A DNA stretch of 64,000 bases from contig NW_004085885.1 in the NCBI RefSeq assembly GCF_000220395.1, positions 1 through 64,000 of the forward strand, written 5' to 3'. Positions within the stretch are counted from its first letter, which is position 1. Every line of letters begins with the position of its first letter. This DNA is from Ichthyophthirius multifiliis. Its lineage: Eukaryota; Ciliophora; Oligohymenophorea; Hymenostomatida. The translations under genes and the position numbers were made by a program. The notes below the pieces were generated by a model. The model did not search any database, had not been told where the DNA came from, and saw nothing but the letters and a program-made list of their open reading frames with translations. Positions 1-22,993 of this stretch are shown here, in pieces.

Positions 1-397
1 CTTTTCTTTAATTAATAATTATTTTTTATTAATGAATAAAATAATAATTACTTATTAAATAAAATCACATTTTAATTAATTATATATTTATTTTATTATT
101 ATTATTTTTATATATTTTAATTAAAAAATTAAAAATTCTTTACTAAAAATTATTAAATATCTTATATTTTTTTATAAAAATAAATTTTAATACTTTTTAA
201 TATTATAATTTTTTTATATTTATATTTTAAAATATATTAAAGCAATTATTATTTTGGTAGTTTTTAATATTAAAATTTATTTATATAAAAATATAATAAC
301 TATTTATAATTAAAATTTAGATTAATTTATACTATAATTTTTTTGTTTAATTATTGTTTATTTCATAAAATTTAATTAATTTTTTTTTTTTTTTTTT
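1..397. other. AT-rich 3' flank of the first gene
   Basis: Almost pure A/T with a long T run at about 379-398 just past the stop of the minus-strand kinase. I see no frame with protein-like composition and no RNA gene. It is probably 3' untranslated and intergenic sequence. Confidence 0.5.
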
Positions 398-6146
<5,749 letters not shown>

Positions 6147-6710
6147 TTAAAGTTATTTATTTTTATTTTTTAATTTTCTTATTTAATATTTAATATATTT
6201 TATAAATGAAAAATTATTATATTTTACTTTTATGCTTATTTTATATGGTAGAATTCAAAAATAAGTAATAATTATTATTATATTTATATTAAATAAAATC
6301 CAAATTATAATCAAAAGATAATAAATAAAAATTTAATTATTATGATTAAAATTTTATATATATAAAAAAATCATATTCTAAATTAAAAAAAAAATTAAGC
6401 ATTTTTATTTTGTTTAAAATTATTTTTTGATATTTTTAATGAAAAATATATGTAAATTTCTTTTATTTAAATATAATATTTTTAACAAATGTTTAAACTA
6501 TAAAAATTATTTTATTATAAAAGTTAAAAAATTAAAAATAAAAATTATTTACAAAACATAAAAATAAATATTAAGATTTTTAATATCGGCATTATCAGAA
6601 TAATGAAAAACCCCAAATTACTTGTTAAATAAAAAAACCAAAATTAATAAAATTAAAAATAATAAACTGAAAACTCATTAACCCTAAAAAAAAAATTATA
6701 ATTTTTAAGG
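6147..6710. promoter_or_regulatory. Divergent intergenic region (shared upstream sequence)
   Basis: This 0.56 kb AT-rich stretch separates two genes transcribed away from each other, so promoters for both should lie here. I see no coding frame. No specific factor site can be named; TATA-like strings are everywhere and uninformative at this base composition. Confidence 0.4.
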
Positions 6711-7107
6711 ATGAAAACGGAAACTGGGTAAACAGCCATAACAGCTATTTCATAGATTAAGAAGGACGTCTTAAAAAAGAGTCAAAATTAAGATTATCCT
6801 TAATTTATTGATAATAAATAGAATTATAGAACTAACTTTTCACAAAAAGCATAATTAATAAATAAGGACCCTATAAAAAAGTAAAGTAAAACAAAATGTC
6901 TTAGTATCAATTAAAATTAAGGATTAAATAATTTTAGCCAGATTTTTAAATTGGATTTTATAGAAGGTAAAATATTATCTATTTATAATGTTATATTATA
7001 TATTTTTTCTGTATTTATTTTAAAAAACTCAAATCAACAAAAAAAATGGAAAAATTAATTTTTTTTTTTAGTTGATTGAGTTTTAAATAAAAATACTGAA
7101 GAACAAA

Positions 7108-7159
<52 letters not shown>

Positions 7160-8881
7160 TTAAAATTAATAATTATATATGAAAGAAAGATAAAATTAAA
7201 TAAGATATTTCTTTGATAATGATGAAAATAATGATTTTAAAATAAAATAAAATTTAAAAATTTAAAAAGAATCAAAAAGTAGTTAAAACTTATAATTTTA
7301 ATAACCTTTAAATGATAACTTATAAATTCATAAAAAGTAAACTGAAAGATTTACACAAAACTAAATTGAATTATAATTAAGTAAATTGTTTAATAATTTT
7401 TTCTATAAATATAAAAATATAGGTAAAAATTAACTAACCTAAAGCAATAATTTCGGAAAATCTAATATTCATAGTGAAACATCAATACTTACGTTTGATG
7501 AATTTAAAGAAAGATAATTAGCAAAAGAAGTAATTATTTTTATAAACTTTATTTAATTTTTTTTGTTTTTTTTTTAAAGTGTATCAATAAAGATGTAAGT
7601 TTGACAGAATAATTTGAAAAATTCATTGTAACAATATAAGAATAGAAACAATAATATATATAAAAACAAAATGAATTTAGAGAAAATCAATTCAATGATA
7701 TATTAAAGGTAATTTTCATGTAAAAACTAAAAATTGATTCTAATTTAAAATTAAAAAATAGAAAAGTTAAATATATACGCCACAAATAAAAACCACTACT
7801 GATGACGAATTTTTAAAGCAGGAAAACAATAATGTAATTTTTTTAAAAGTAGATATTAATATTTTATATAAAAAAGAAATTTCAAGAATAATATATAATT
7901 GATACATAGAAATTAGAAACAATTGCTTAATTAAAAGAAGAAATAAATCATATGAGCATCAATAATTTATAAGATTTATATAATTAAGAAAATAAAACTT
8001 TAAATTAAATACAAACGAATTATGAAGTTCTAAAATAATAACAATAAGAAATGTATGAAAAAGAAAATAATTTAAAAAAATAAAAATTTGAAAATGAAAA
8101 AAAATAAAACTTATTAGAAGAATATAAACTTTAACATAAATAATGTCAAGAAAATTTAAAAAATACAGAAAAAATATTTGAAAATAATCAAAAGGAGTTA
8201 AATGAAAAGCTAAATTTTTTAGTAAAAATGAATAAAAATATTGAGCAGGCGCTTGATTTCAACTCTAAAGTAGTTTAATTATAAAGATAAAATTTAGAAT
8301 AAGGAGGATTTGAATATCAAAGTAAAGTTAGTAAATCAAATGAGTTTGAATAAGCTTTGGAAAAAATAAAGGAATTAGATAAATAAATAGAAATAAATAA
8401 AGATTTAAACCAATAATAATTACCTGAATTATTTAAATTAAAATAGACTATATAATTAGTTGAATTTAAAAACAATTTTGTAAAATTAAATTCTAAGTTA
8501 GAAAATTTAAAAAAATGTATTTTTAAAAAGAAAGTATTGATTCCTATTTAAATCTTAAGTAAATTTTTAATGATTAAAAGATGAAACTTAAAAAATTATA
8601 TTTAGAAATGCAATAATTGAATAATAATTTCAAATAAAAAAGTGTATAAGATTTAGAATTAGATATTAGTTAGCTATAACTATAAATTTAACATAATAAT
8701 GATATTTTAAATGCCCTTAATTTGAATTAAGAAAGTATTTATTTTGATTAATAATTCAATGATTATTCTAATTATAAAAATTTATAAAATGACAACTAAG
8801 AACATGAAAATTGTGTAAGTTTTAATGATCTTTAGAATTTAATAGTATATAAAAAGAAAGCATTGTAAATAAATAAATTGA
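6711..8881 (+). CDS. Predicted coiled-coil protein, function unknown
   Basis: Begins ATG at 6711 (MKTETGQTAITAISQIKK). The first exon is basic and polar. Introns follow near 6967-7070, then around the dinucleotide repeat at 7112-7158, and near 7532-7579, 7709-7763 and 7834-7881. From about 7880 to 8800 the protein is a continuous Glu/Lys/Leu/Gln heptad-like coiled coil (for example EQALDFNSKVVQLQ), with no catalytic motif. The reading frame shifts by one at the A run 8525-8529: the upstream frame would stop at about 8580, while the other frame continues as ESIDSYLNLKQIFNDQKMKL. I treat this as one gene with a homopolymer indel. The end at TGA 8879-8881 depends on a short last intron. It is probably structural, perhaps cytoskeletal or ciliary, but nothing identifies a family. 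Confidence 0.6.
7112..7158. repeat. (AT)n microsatellite, intronic
   Basis: About 23 copies of AT inside the coiled-coil gene at 6711-8881, in a stretch where the reading frame is interrupted, so probably within an intron. Confidence 0.85.
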
Positions 8882-9298
8882 AATATTAAATTATTATAAA
8901 ATTTTATTTTCTTAAATATAATGATACTATTTTTTATTTTTATTTTCTCATATAATAAAATAAAAATTTCTATTAATATTATATATATATATAGTCAATA
9001 TATAATCACAATATAGTAAATATTTTGAAAAAATTTAAATAATAATGTAAAATTAATTATACATATTCGTTAATATTCAATTTATTTCAATAATATATTT
9101 TTAGTTGTAATTTATTGATTAAAAAGAAGAATTATTATTTTTAATAAATTACAACATTGAAACATAAAAAAATATATATCATTATTTAATTAAAAAATAA
9201 AAAAGCTTTAAATATTTTTTTTTTTCAAAAAAAAAAAAAAAATAATAAAAAATAATTGCAAACACTCACATTTATTATAGAAGGAAAAAAAATAAAAA
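8882..9298. other. Intergenic, AT-rich
   Basis: No protein-like frame on either strand. It includes a run of about 17 A bases near 9226-9242 shortly before the start of the next gene. It presumably holds the 3' end of the upstream gene and the promoter of the PRP4 kinase gene. Confidence 0.4.
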
Positions 9299-11635
<2,337 letters not shown>

Positions 11636-12472
11636 CGAAGAATTTAAATAAAACCATTTTTTTTAATATTATTATAAGATATCTATATATTTATTTAACA
11701 ATTTAGTTATAGTTTTATTATTTAGTTATAGTCTTATTAAAACTTATGTTAATTATCTAAAAAAACTTTTATTTTTATAATAATTAAAAATTAAATTAAT
11801 ATTTGTTTTTTTTTATATTATGAAAAAATAATAAAAATTTAATTATCCATTTCTATTATAAATATATTTTTTTTTTATATATTTTAAGGTCAAATAAAAA
11901 AAAATCAATTATTAATTTTAAAAATATTTAATTGATTTTATAATTAATAGAATTTGGTTTGTATTAATTAAGGAAAATATAACTGAGATAAGACAATTAA
12001 AATAATTTTTTATATAATTATTAAAATTCTTTAATTTAAAATAATATAAAAAATGATAGTTTTATAAAACTTATTATAATAATTATTAACAGTATTTTAT
12101 TTAATTAAAATAATATTATAAATGCATTTTCTTTTTCCTATTATGTTATTTAATTTAGAGTTTATATTTTATTTTGCTATTTCAAATTAATATTATATTA
12201 TTTTAGTGATTCATCGCATCTTTTATTTTAATATATCTCATTAGACTTTGATTATAATTATGATTATAATTATAATTTAATTAGATAATATTTTATACAC
12301 TATTCTTTTAAGTAATTTAGTATTAATTGCTCAATTATTTTTATTATTAATTAAAAAATTTATTTTAAATATTATAAATAAAGAGTTTGAATAATGAAAT
12401 ATACAAGGAAATGTAAATTAAATATATTATATAATTTAATATCCTCGTCAGTTTTAGATTATTTTAAACTAT
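11636..12472. other. Convergent intergenic region, nothing recognised
   Basis: AT-rich spacer between the PRP4 kinase stop and the stop of a minus-strand gene. I see no ORF with protein-like composition, tRNA or structured RNA. Confidence 0.4.
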
Positions 12473-13719
12473 TCAAAGCTCTTAATCATTTTAATTTTTA
12501 AATTTAACTTCTTCTACTATATTAATAATTTTTTCTTTTAATTCAGATTTATTTTATTAATAGACTAAATATTTAATTATTATATTTAATAATTTATTCT
12601 ATTATTTATTTTTTATTAAGTAGTTTCTTATTAGAAAATAGTTCTTTCTTTAAAAAAGGTTTAGGTAAATAATTTAACTTATTATCTAATAAAATAATCT
12701 CTTTTAGTTTATTGACTTTAAATATTTTGTCTATTATACTCTATATATAGATGGTTATCTATAATTAATAATTTTCGAATTTTTTATTTTACAAACTATT
12801 GTTTTAATAACTTTTCGATTTTTTTTTATTAACCATTACAATCTATTCTCTAATATAATTTTAAATTAATAAATCATACCATATTTCCTCTTGATATATA
12901 ACATTTAACCAATCATAATATATTATTAATTTCATATATTTTATATTTTTTATTATCCATTCTTATAATATTTCTTATTTAAAATAAAATTCAATTTAAA
13001 AGTTTTTCTTAGAGATTTAAATTACTGCTTATAGGTAGGGATACATATAATGTATGCTTCTACAAAATAAGATTAGAAAAATTGCTCGAATATTTGTTAA
13101 AAAAAAACTTATATTTTTTAATATTATTTAAACTATTTCGACTGATTTCCTTTTTTAAAAATCTATTTGAGATTTCCATTAAATTTTTATGATCTCCACC
13201 TTAATCTTAATCTTAATCTTAATCTTAATATTATTCATTTTTAAAAGAAAATTAATATTTTAAATAATATCGATATATTAGAATATATATATCAAATTTC
13301 ATTATGAATCCATAGATTTCTTAAATTAAGTGAAATCCATTAGTCTATTATATTTAAAATATAAGAGAAAATTTTTTTTTGGATTATTTACAAATAGGGA
13401 GTTTTAATTCATAGAGTCAATATCGTTTTTTTATAGTATTTAATACATTTCTTTTTTATGTTTTATATTATTAAACTTCTTGTTATTTGTCTTCATAAGA
13501 ATATATAAATATTTAAAGATAAGACAACTTATATGCTGAAAAATAACTTTCAATATATATATATTAATCATAGTATAAGTAATACATATTTTTGATACTT
13601 TATTTAATAAAATATTCATTATTTTTTAACACTTGCAATATATTTATATCTTATATATTTTAGGTCTAATTTATTTTTTCAGAAAAGTTAATCAAATTTT
13701 GTTACTTACTTCGTTTCAT
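12473..13719 (-). CDS. Unknown protein with several frame breaks (possible pseudogene)
   Basis: Protein-like blocks on the minus strand begin at ATG 13719 (MKRSKQQNLINFSEKINQ), continue through KNFLLYFKYNRLMDFTQFKK and GGDHKNLMEISNRFLKKE to LQEWIIKNIKYMKLIIYYDW, and end at TGA 12473-12475. Composition is typical of ciliate proteins: aromatic and Lys/Asn-rich, probably helical, about 400 residues. Joining the blocks needs about four changes of frame: near 13428 (a run of seven T on the plus strand), near 13290, near 12995 and near 12560. No convincing GT..AG intron explains the first three. It is either an error-rich stretch of assembly or a decaying gene. I recognise no domain. Confidence 0.45.
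13200..13229 (-). repeat. Hexanucleotide repeat encoding Asp-Gln
   Basis: About five copies of TTAATC on the plus strand. On the minus strand in the flanking coding frame this gives GAT-TAA repeats, read as (Asp-Gln)n with the ciliate code. Confidence 0.7.
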
Positions 13720-14692
13720 TATACATAAATTACATTTATAATTGTTTTATTTTGATAATATATGGAATAATCCAGATAATATTAAAATTTATCATTTATA
13801 ATTAAAATGCAAAATTTAATGTGAATTCTTTAATTGTGTATGAAAGTAAACTTTTTTGGTTAAAATGCATGCTCGGCTAAGAAAACTATAATATGTTTAT
13901 ATATATATTTTTTTTTTTTGATAAATATTTTATTTTTTATTTAAATAAATAAAAAATGCATTTTGATATAAATGTAATTTTAAATGAATATAAAAAATTA
14001 TACATTCAGAATAATATTTAAATATTAAGTTATTAAGAAATGTATATTAAAATAATATAATGTAATTGCTTTTGTTTAATTAAGTGAATTTCAAATTAGA
14101 ATTATCAATTTTATATTGTGTTTTATTTTATTTTCGGTAATTTTTTAAGTGTATATAAAGTAAATAAATCTTGTATAATTTATTTACTTATAAAGTAATA
14201 TTCTTAGCCAGAAATAAATTAAAAAGTAAATACTTTTCATTCAATATCATCCTAAAATATTTATTAAATCTTGGATAAGTTAATGAATATAACTTTAATA
14301 TAAAATTCTATGATATTTAATTTAAATATTAGAAACTGTTAATTATGTATATATCATAAAATTAGCTATAATATTTATAAAATAATTTTTAAAAAAAGGT
14401 TTAGCTTATAAATAAAAATCAAGAAATAATGTTTTATGATAGAAAAAATATCAATATAAATATATATGTCCATTAAAAATATCAATGATATATTTAAAAG
14501 TTAATTTCTGCTTAATATAACGATATAATTTTTCAAAATATAGAATCTTATGAAAAAAATCTTATATTTTAATAAGAAAGTAGACTATATACCCTAAGTA
14601 ATTTATTTAAATTATTTGAATTAAAAATAAAAAATTATATTAATTAAAACTTTAATTTTTTATAAAATAAATAATTTGAATTTCAACTTAAT
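13720..14692. other. Divergent intergenic region, nothing recognised
   Basis: AT-rich spacer upstream of both flanking genes. Scattered short open frames have no consistent protein-like composition. Promoters for both neighbours should lie here. Confidence 0.35.
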
Positions 14693-15998
14693 ATGTTTTA
14701 AGTTTTAATTTCGAATATTCATTTAATACCTACCACAAGAATATAAAATTTTTGTATTCGAAATATATATAAATAAGACTTTAAGTTAGTTTTTTTGAAC
14801 AAATATGCTAAAGAATCTTTTACAATTTATATATTTAAGCAATATAGCATAAAAATATAGCGTTCATTTTATGTGCAGAATATGGAAATATTAATATTCT
14901 AAATTTTAAATGATGGATTTGTTAATATGATATGGCTTAAATATAGATGTGTAGACTTATTTAAATATAGTAAGATAAATAATTAAAATATATCTAAAAT
15001 TTTAGCAAAAATAAATATGAATTTAACTTTTATTATACTTGAATTAAAATAATTAATAATTTTTATAGATAAATTAAGAAATTCATATAGTATATATTTT
15101 CGAATTAGATTTACAATACAATTATATAATTCCAATACATAAAATTAGAACTTTATATGCTTCTAAGTTTATAGTTATGGCTGTTGTTTAAAATAAACAT
15201 TACTCATTAGGAATTCAATTATTTTTGATAATTGGAAATACTATATTTATAAGTAAAACATGTAAAATTAATAATTATATATATGCTTATTCTATAAATT
15301 TAAAATAAAAATTAATTATTTTTTATAGTATAGATGATACTGATTTTTTGATTTAGGAAATAGACACTTATTGTTTATAAAAAAAAATATATTGAAGATT
15401 AACCAGGAGAAAAACTAATAGAAATACTCATCCATTAAGACTCCTAATAAGAGTAATAAAATTATGAAAGTTATCATTATTAAGTTTAAGTTGATAGTCA
15501 TATTTAAGGAGTTTTAAAAACCCTTTTAAACTATTTATTTTTTTGGATATAGTGAATTGGAATTATAAAGAAATAATACTAATAATTATTAAGAAATAAT
15601 ACTAATATAAAATTCGTTTATTTTTAATTAAAAAAAGAGATAATATGTTCTGTCAATTAATATAATTTAATCAAAATTACAATACAAATTTTAATTTTTT
15701 TTATTTGATATTTTATAATGTTTAAATAATCGAATATGTTTATTATACCGATAATCATATGGGTAAATCTCTTATTAGAAATATATATATATAAGTTTAT
15801 CAAAGAAAAGAAAAGGTTTAAATATAAAATTATGAATTATTTTTATATAATAAACTCGTTTAATTTTATAAGAAAAAAAGATTTTGTTTGGAAAAAAAAA
15901 TATAATATAAATTAAATATAATTATAATAAAGTATTTTAAAAATAAAAATTTTGGTGAAAAATATAAACTTAATAAATAAAAATATGCTTCATAATGA
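14693..15998 (+). CDS. Weakly armadillo/importin-alpha-like protein, structure uncertain
   Basis: Starts at ATG 14693 (MFQVLISNIHLIPTTRIQNF) and reads as hydrophobic helical segments, for example QNMEILIFQILNDGFVNM. A later block contains IPIHKIRTLYASKFIVMAV, then QLFLIIGNTIF, an intron (about 15253-15333), and NDTDFLIQEIDTYCLQ. The pattern 'L..IGN....NDTDFLIQ' recalls importin-alpha armadillo repeats (LGNIAGD...DFLIQ), but I cannot align more than one or two repeats. An intron near 14976-15011 and further junctions near 15385 and 15560 are needed to keep the frame open. The stop could be the TGA at 15996-15998, only 12 bases before the convergent PKG stop, or earlier. If the resemblance is right it would be a nuclear transport adaptor; it may equally be another alpha-solenoid. 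Confidence 0.35.
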
Positions 15999-16010
15999 AT
16001 ATTTTTATTT

Positions 16011-18602
<2,592 letters not shown>

Positions 18603-20016
18603 TATTTTTTATTTGATAAAAAAATATATTATATTTTTATTTTTTAAAATTTTATATTTTATATTTTATAATTTTTTATAATTATTAATAAATCTTTTTT
18701 ATAATTTTTTTTTTTTTTTCTTTCATAAGTATAGTTTTTTAGTTTAAACAAATATAATTTTAACACCATCAGAAATTGATATAAAATTAAAAAAAATTAA
18801 AATATAAATAAATTATATATTTTAAAAAGGTATAAATTTCATTTGTTTTAATGCTATTTTTTTATTTATAAAAATTAATAATATGTTATAAAAATAATAA
18901 TTGGTTTGGTGTTTTTTTACTTTTTTACTGTTTTTTTTCAAATACTCAATCATAAAAAAAAAGAAACTTTTTGATTTTTTATAGGGTTTATTTTTTATTG
19001 ATTGTGATTTTATTAGACATTAAAACAAATAAATAAAAATTGAATAAAAATAAAAAAATAAAAAAATGTTTATTTTTTTAAAATTTATTTAAAATATAAT
19101 ATAAATTAGCATTTTTTATTTATTTATATTTTAATACAATTCAAGTGTTTAAAGTTAAGTTAAGATAATAAAATTTAACTTTTTTATAAAAAAAAAATTC
19201 ATAAAAAATAATAAATAAATTAAAATTAAATTATTTTATATTTTAAATTATATTATAATTAATAATGTTTTTTTATAAAAATATATTTGTATAATTTTAA
19301 AATAATTTATATAATGCATCCGTCTTTTATTATCGAGACAAATATTGCAATCATATATGTTTATATTTTAAATCAATTAATAATATAATTCAAATATTTA
19401 ATTATTTGTTATATTTAAAGAAAATATTATTGTATATTATTATGTGGATTATTACTTATATTATAAATTTTATGTTTTTTTCTCATATAATTTAATTTAA
19501 ATAAAATTATTTTTATTGATTTTTAAATGATATTTATAACCAAAAAACTAAAAAATTATTTATTATTTTAAAAATATATGATTTAATAAATAAAATATAT
19601 ATTTTTATATATTTTATTTGTAAGAAATACTCAAACAAATATTATTTTCTAACTTTTAATTATAAAAATAAAAAAAAACTATAATAATTGCAAATAAATA
19701 AAATAATATAAATTTAATTTAAATATAATATGATAAGAAAAACTTAAATTTATAATATAAATTATTAAGAAATTTAAATTTAGAAATAATATATAATAAT
19801 ATATTATTAAATCTTTGAAAAAAATATATTATATATTTTTTAATATTACAATATTGATTTGACGGCTAAATTTTAAATTAAAATGAAAAATTATTTAGAA
19901 AAATAAAAATATAAAATAACTATATTAATAATTATTAAAATATCTTAAAATAAAATATTAAAAATATTAATAAACTAAACATTATATTATTATATCAAAA
20001 AATAAATTAAATTACT
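18603..20016. other. Long divergent intergenic region, nothing recognised
   Basis: About 1.4 kb of very AT-rich sequence between the PKG start and the HisRS start. I looked for islands of higher GC that would mark tRNA or other structured RNA and saw none. No protein-like frame. Confidence 0.4.
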
Positions 20017-20776
20017 ATGAAATCTGTTAAAGGAATGAAAGATATTCTAGGTTTATAGCTTAAAAAACATTAATATATCATCAATAAATCTAGCTTAATA
20101 TTTGAAAGAAGTGGTTACAATTTAATTTAGTAAAATATATTAGAACAAAGATAAGTGTTTTAAAGAACTTTAGGCGAATATTCTGATATAATTCATAAAG
20201 TAAATAAATATATATATATATTAAAATTTCAAATAAATATTTTTTTAATTATAAAAAAGGAAATGTATAGTTTAAAAGACCTTTCAGGTTCTGATTTAGT
20301 TTTAAGACCTGAAGGTACATCAGGAATAATGAGACATATTTTAGAAAAGGAAAAAGCTTTTGAATAGGTTGAAAAATATTATTATTTTGGGCCTATGTAT
20401 AGATATGAAAGGCCTTAATTGGGAAGATATAGATAATTTAACTAGATGGGAATAGAATATATCCATAGAGAAAATTAAGTTTTATATTAAAAAAAAATAT
20501 TAAAAATAAAATACTAATATAAGAAAAATAGTTATCTTATTGATTCAGAGATTATTTTATTAGCAATAAAAATTTTAGAAGCTCTATAAATAAATTAATA
20601 TGAATTATAAGTTAATACATTAGGAGATTGGGAAGATAGAACTAAATATAATGCAATTTTAAAAAGCTATTTTGAATAAAATAAAAATTAACTTTCCGAA
20701 ATAAGTAAAATAAGGCTTAAAAATGGAAACGCTTTAAGAATATTAGATTCAAAAGAAAAAGAGGTAAATTATCATA

Positions 20777-20834
<58 letters not shown>

Positions 20835-21557
20835 TCTTATTATAAATAAAAGTATTATCATTATTATAGGATATAGAAATCGTTAATAAAGCTCCTCTAT
20901 TAATAAATGAAATGAAATAATAAAGTAAACTATATTTTTAAGATTTCCAATCTGTTTTAAGTTCTTTGAATATAAGATTTTCTGTTAATTATCATTTAGT
21001 TAGAGGCTTAGACTATTACAATCAAGTTTGTTTTGAAATAAAAAATAAAGATCATAAAGGTAAATCATAAGATACAATAATAGCAGGAGGAAGATATGAT
21101 TAATTAGCATCGTTAATGAATTAAAAGTAATATTTATTAATATTATAATACAAAATAAAATAGATAAACTAATTTAAATGGAGTTGGTTTTGCAGCTGGA
21201 ATCGAAAGAATAGCTTATTTAATACCTGATGATTTCCCTTATTTACAATGCAAAAAAATTAAAGTAGGAGTAGTAATAGTTTAAGAAAAAAATATCAATG
21301 TTGATATATAAAAACAACTAAAAATTTATGCATTTTAAGTAAGTGAATATATTAAATAAGATAAAGTTGAAGTTTAAATAATTTTACATACTTAAAAAAT
21401 TGAAAAATAATTAGATTATTTAAATAAAAATAAATTTAAATGGGCTATTTTTATTGGAGTTAATGAGTTTTTTGAAAAAAAAATTAGTTTGAAAAATCTT
21501 GAACAAAGAAATTAATTTATTATAAAATAAGATGAATTAATACAATTTAAATTTTGA
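20017..21557 (+). CDS. HARS: Histidyl-tRNA synthetase, bacterial/organellar type
   Basis: Class II synthetase that charges tRNA-His with histidine. The start MKSVKGMKDILG carries the KGM.D N-terminal motif of bacterial HisRS. Motif 2 is clear: LRPEGTSGIMRHIL, then YYFGPMYRYERPQLGRYRQF. The histidine-specific motifs are VRGLDYYNQVCFE and GGRYDQL, followed by GVGFAAGIERIAYL (motif 3) and an anticodon-binding domain ending at TGA 21555-21557. Four introns fit exactly: 20200-20259, 20479-20523, 20764-20869 and 21127-21163. The PEG form of motif 2 and the short length (about 430 aa, no WHEP domain) resemble bacterial rather than eukaryotic cytosolic enzymes, suggesting a mitochondrial role. No clear presequence is visible before the KGM motif, so targeting is unproven. 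Confidence 0.93.
20781..20828. repeat. (AT)n microsatellite in HisRS intron 3
   Basis: About 24 copies of AT lying wholly inside the intron 20764-20869, which accounts for that intron being longer than the others in the gene. Confidence 0.9.
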
Positions 21558-21705
21558 AATATTTATAAAAAAAAAAAAAAAAATTAATTTAAATTATTTA
21601 AGACAAAAAAATATATATAAATAAATATTTTAAAGTAAAAAAATAAATCTATAATAAATTAAAATAAATATATATATATATATAAAAAAATATATAAAAA
21701 AAAAT

Positions 21706-21706
21706 N
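21706..21706. other. Ambiguous base (N)
   Basis: The only undetermined base I noticed in the window, in an A/T-only stretch downstream of the HisRS gene. It marks a position of low sequence quality. Confidence 0.95.
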
Positions 21707-21831
21707 TAAATATATTTAAATAAATATATATATTTTTTTTATTTTTATATATTTTATTAATTTAATCAATCTATTTATTATTATAAAATAAATAATTTTG
21801 TTTAATATTATATATAATATATTTTTATTTC

Positions 21832-22239
21832 ATGAAACATATATTTATTATTCTTAATTATTTTATTTTATTTTCATCTTTTTTTTTATGTATAATGTAC
21901 TATATAATATCTAATTTAATTTTGGAGCAAATAATCGAAAATTTCTTACTTAAGGCATACACAATACAGACTCAATCTATTTTTTTCTTTCTAAAATATA
22001 ATTTATTGAAACATAGTATTTGGAATTTTTCCACATTCTTTATTTTCTTTTTTATAATGTTATATTTTCTCAAAGTCTTATTATTTATCATCACTTACAT
22101 TAAAATATGTTTTTATATAATTATTATCTTTTTTTATATTTAATTATAATGGGGTTGTTTATATTTATTGGTTATTCATTTAATGATATTTTTTTATATA
22201 TTTTAGAATTTATTATATACTATATTTTTTATTATGTGA
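21832..22239 (+). CDS. Possible small membrane protein, unsupported by homology
   Basis: An open frame of 135 codons from ATG 21832 (MKHIFIILNYFILFSSFFLC) to TGA 22237-22239. It is very hydrophobic and could form three to four transmembrane helices. In DNA this AT-rich, T-biased sequence automatically encodes Phe/Ile/Leu/Tyr, and TGA is rare, so a frame this long can arise by chance. No neighbour supports a function. Confidence 0.2.
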
Positions 22240-22993
22240 GGCTAAATTTTTGATTATATAAAAATCTATAAAAAAATACAAAATATATAAATTAAAAGGT
22301 ATAATTTAATTTATATTTTATTATGAAATATATAATTATGCAATATCATTAATGTGTTATATATATATATATAATTATATATATAAAGAATTTTTAAAAT
22401 TAAATAAAGTTATGCAATTATAAATAATATAAAATTATATTATTGTAAATTTATTTTATTATTTATATTTTTTCTTATAATTTTATAATTAATAATGATA
22501 ATTTTAGTTCAAAAATATAAATATTTTAATATGAATATTATTATTATTATTATAATTTAATTTTTTTAATTTAATTTAATTTAATTTAATTTAATATACA
22601 ATTTTTCATTTATAAATATATATAAATATAATTTTATTTTATATTTTTAAATGTTTTTTATATAAATAATTTTTATACTATTAATTTATTTTATATATAT
22701 AATTATATACAATATAATATAATATAATTATAATATATTTTTTTCTATACTATAATATTATATAATAATTATATATTATTAAATAATTTTATATTATATT
22801 AATTTATTATAGTTTTTATTCATAAATATGATTTGTAAAGTTATTATAAATTTATTTAGAAATTTTTAAATTATAAATTTTTTAAAAAAATCTAAAACAA
22901 TAAAAAAATAAAAAATTATTAATAATTCCAGAAATACTTTTTATATGTATATGTATATTATTTTTATAATCATTAATTATGATAATTTATTTT
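22240..22993. other. Intergenic, AT-rich with short tandem AATTT repeat
   Basis: No protein-like frame. It includes a (TTTAA)n tract at about 22567-22595 and several short AT runs. It lies just beyond the stop of the minus-strand 639-aa gene. Confidence 0.4.
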
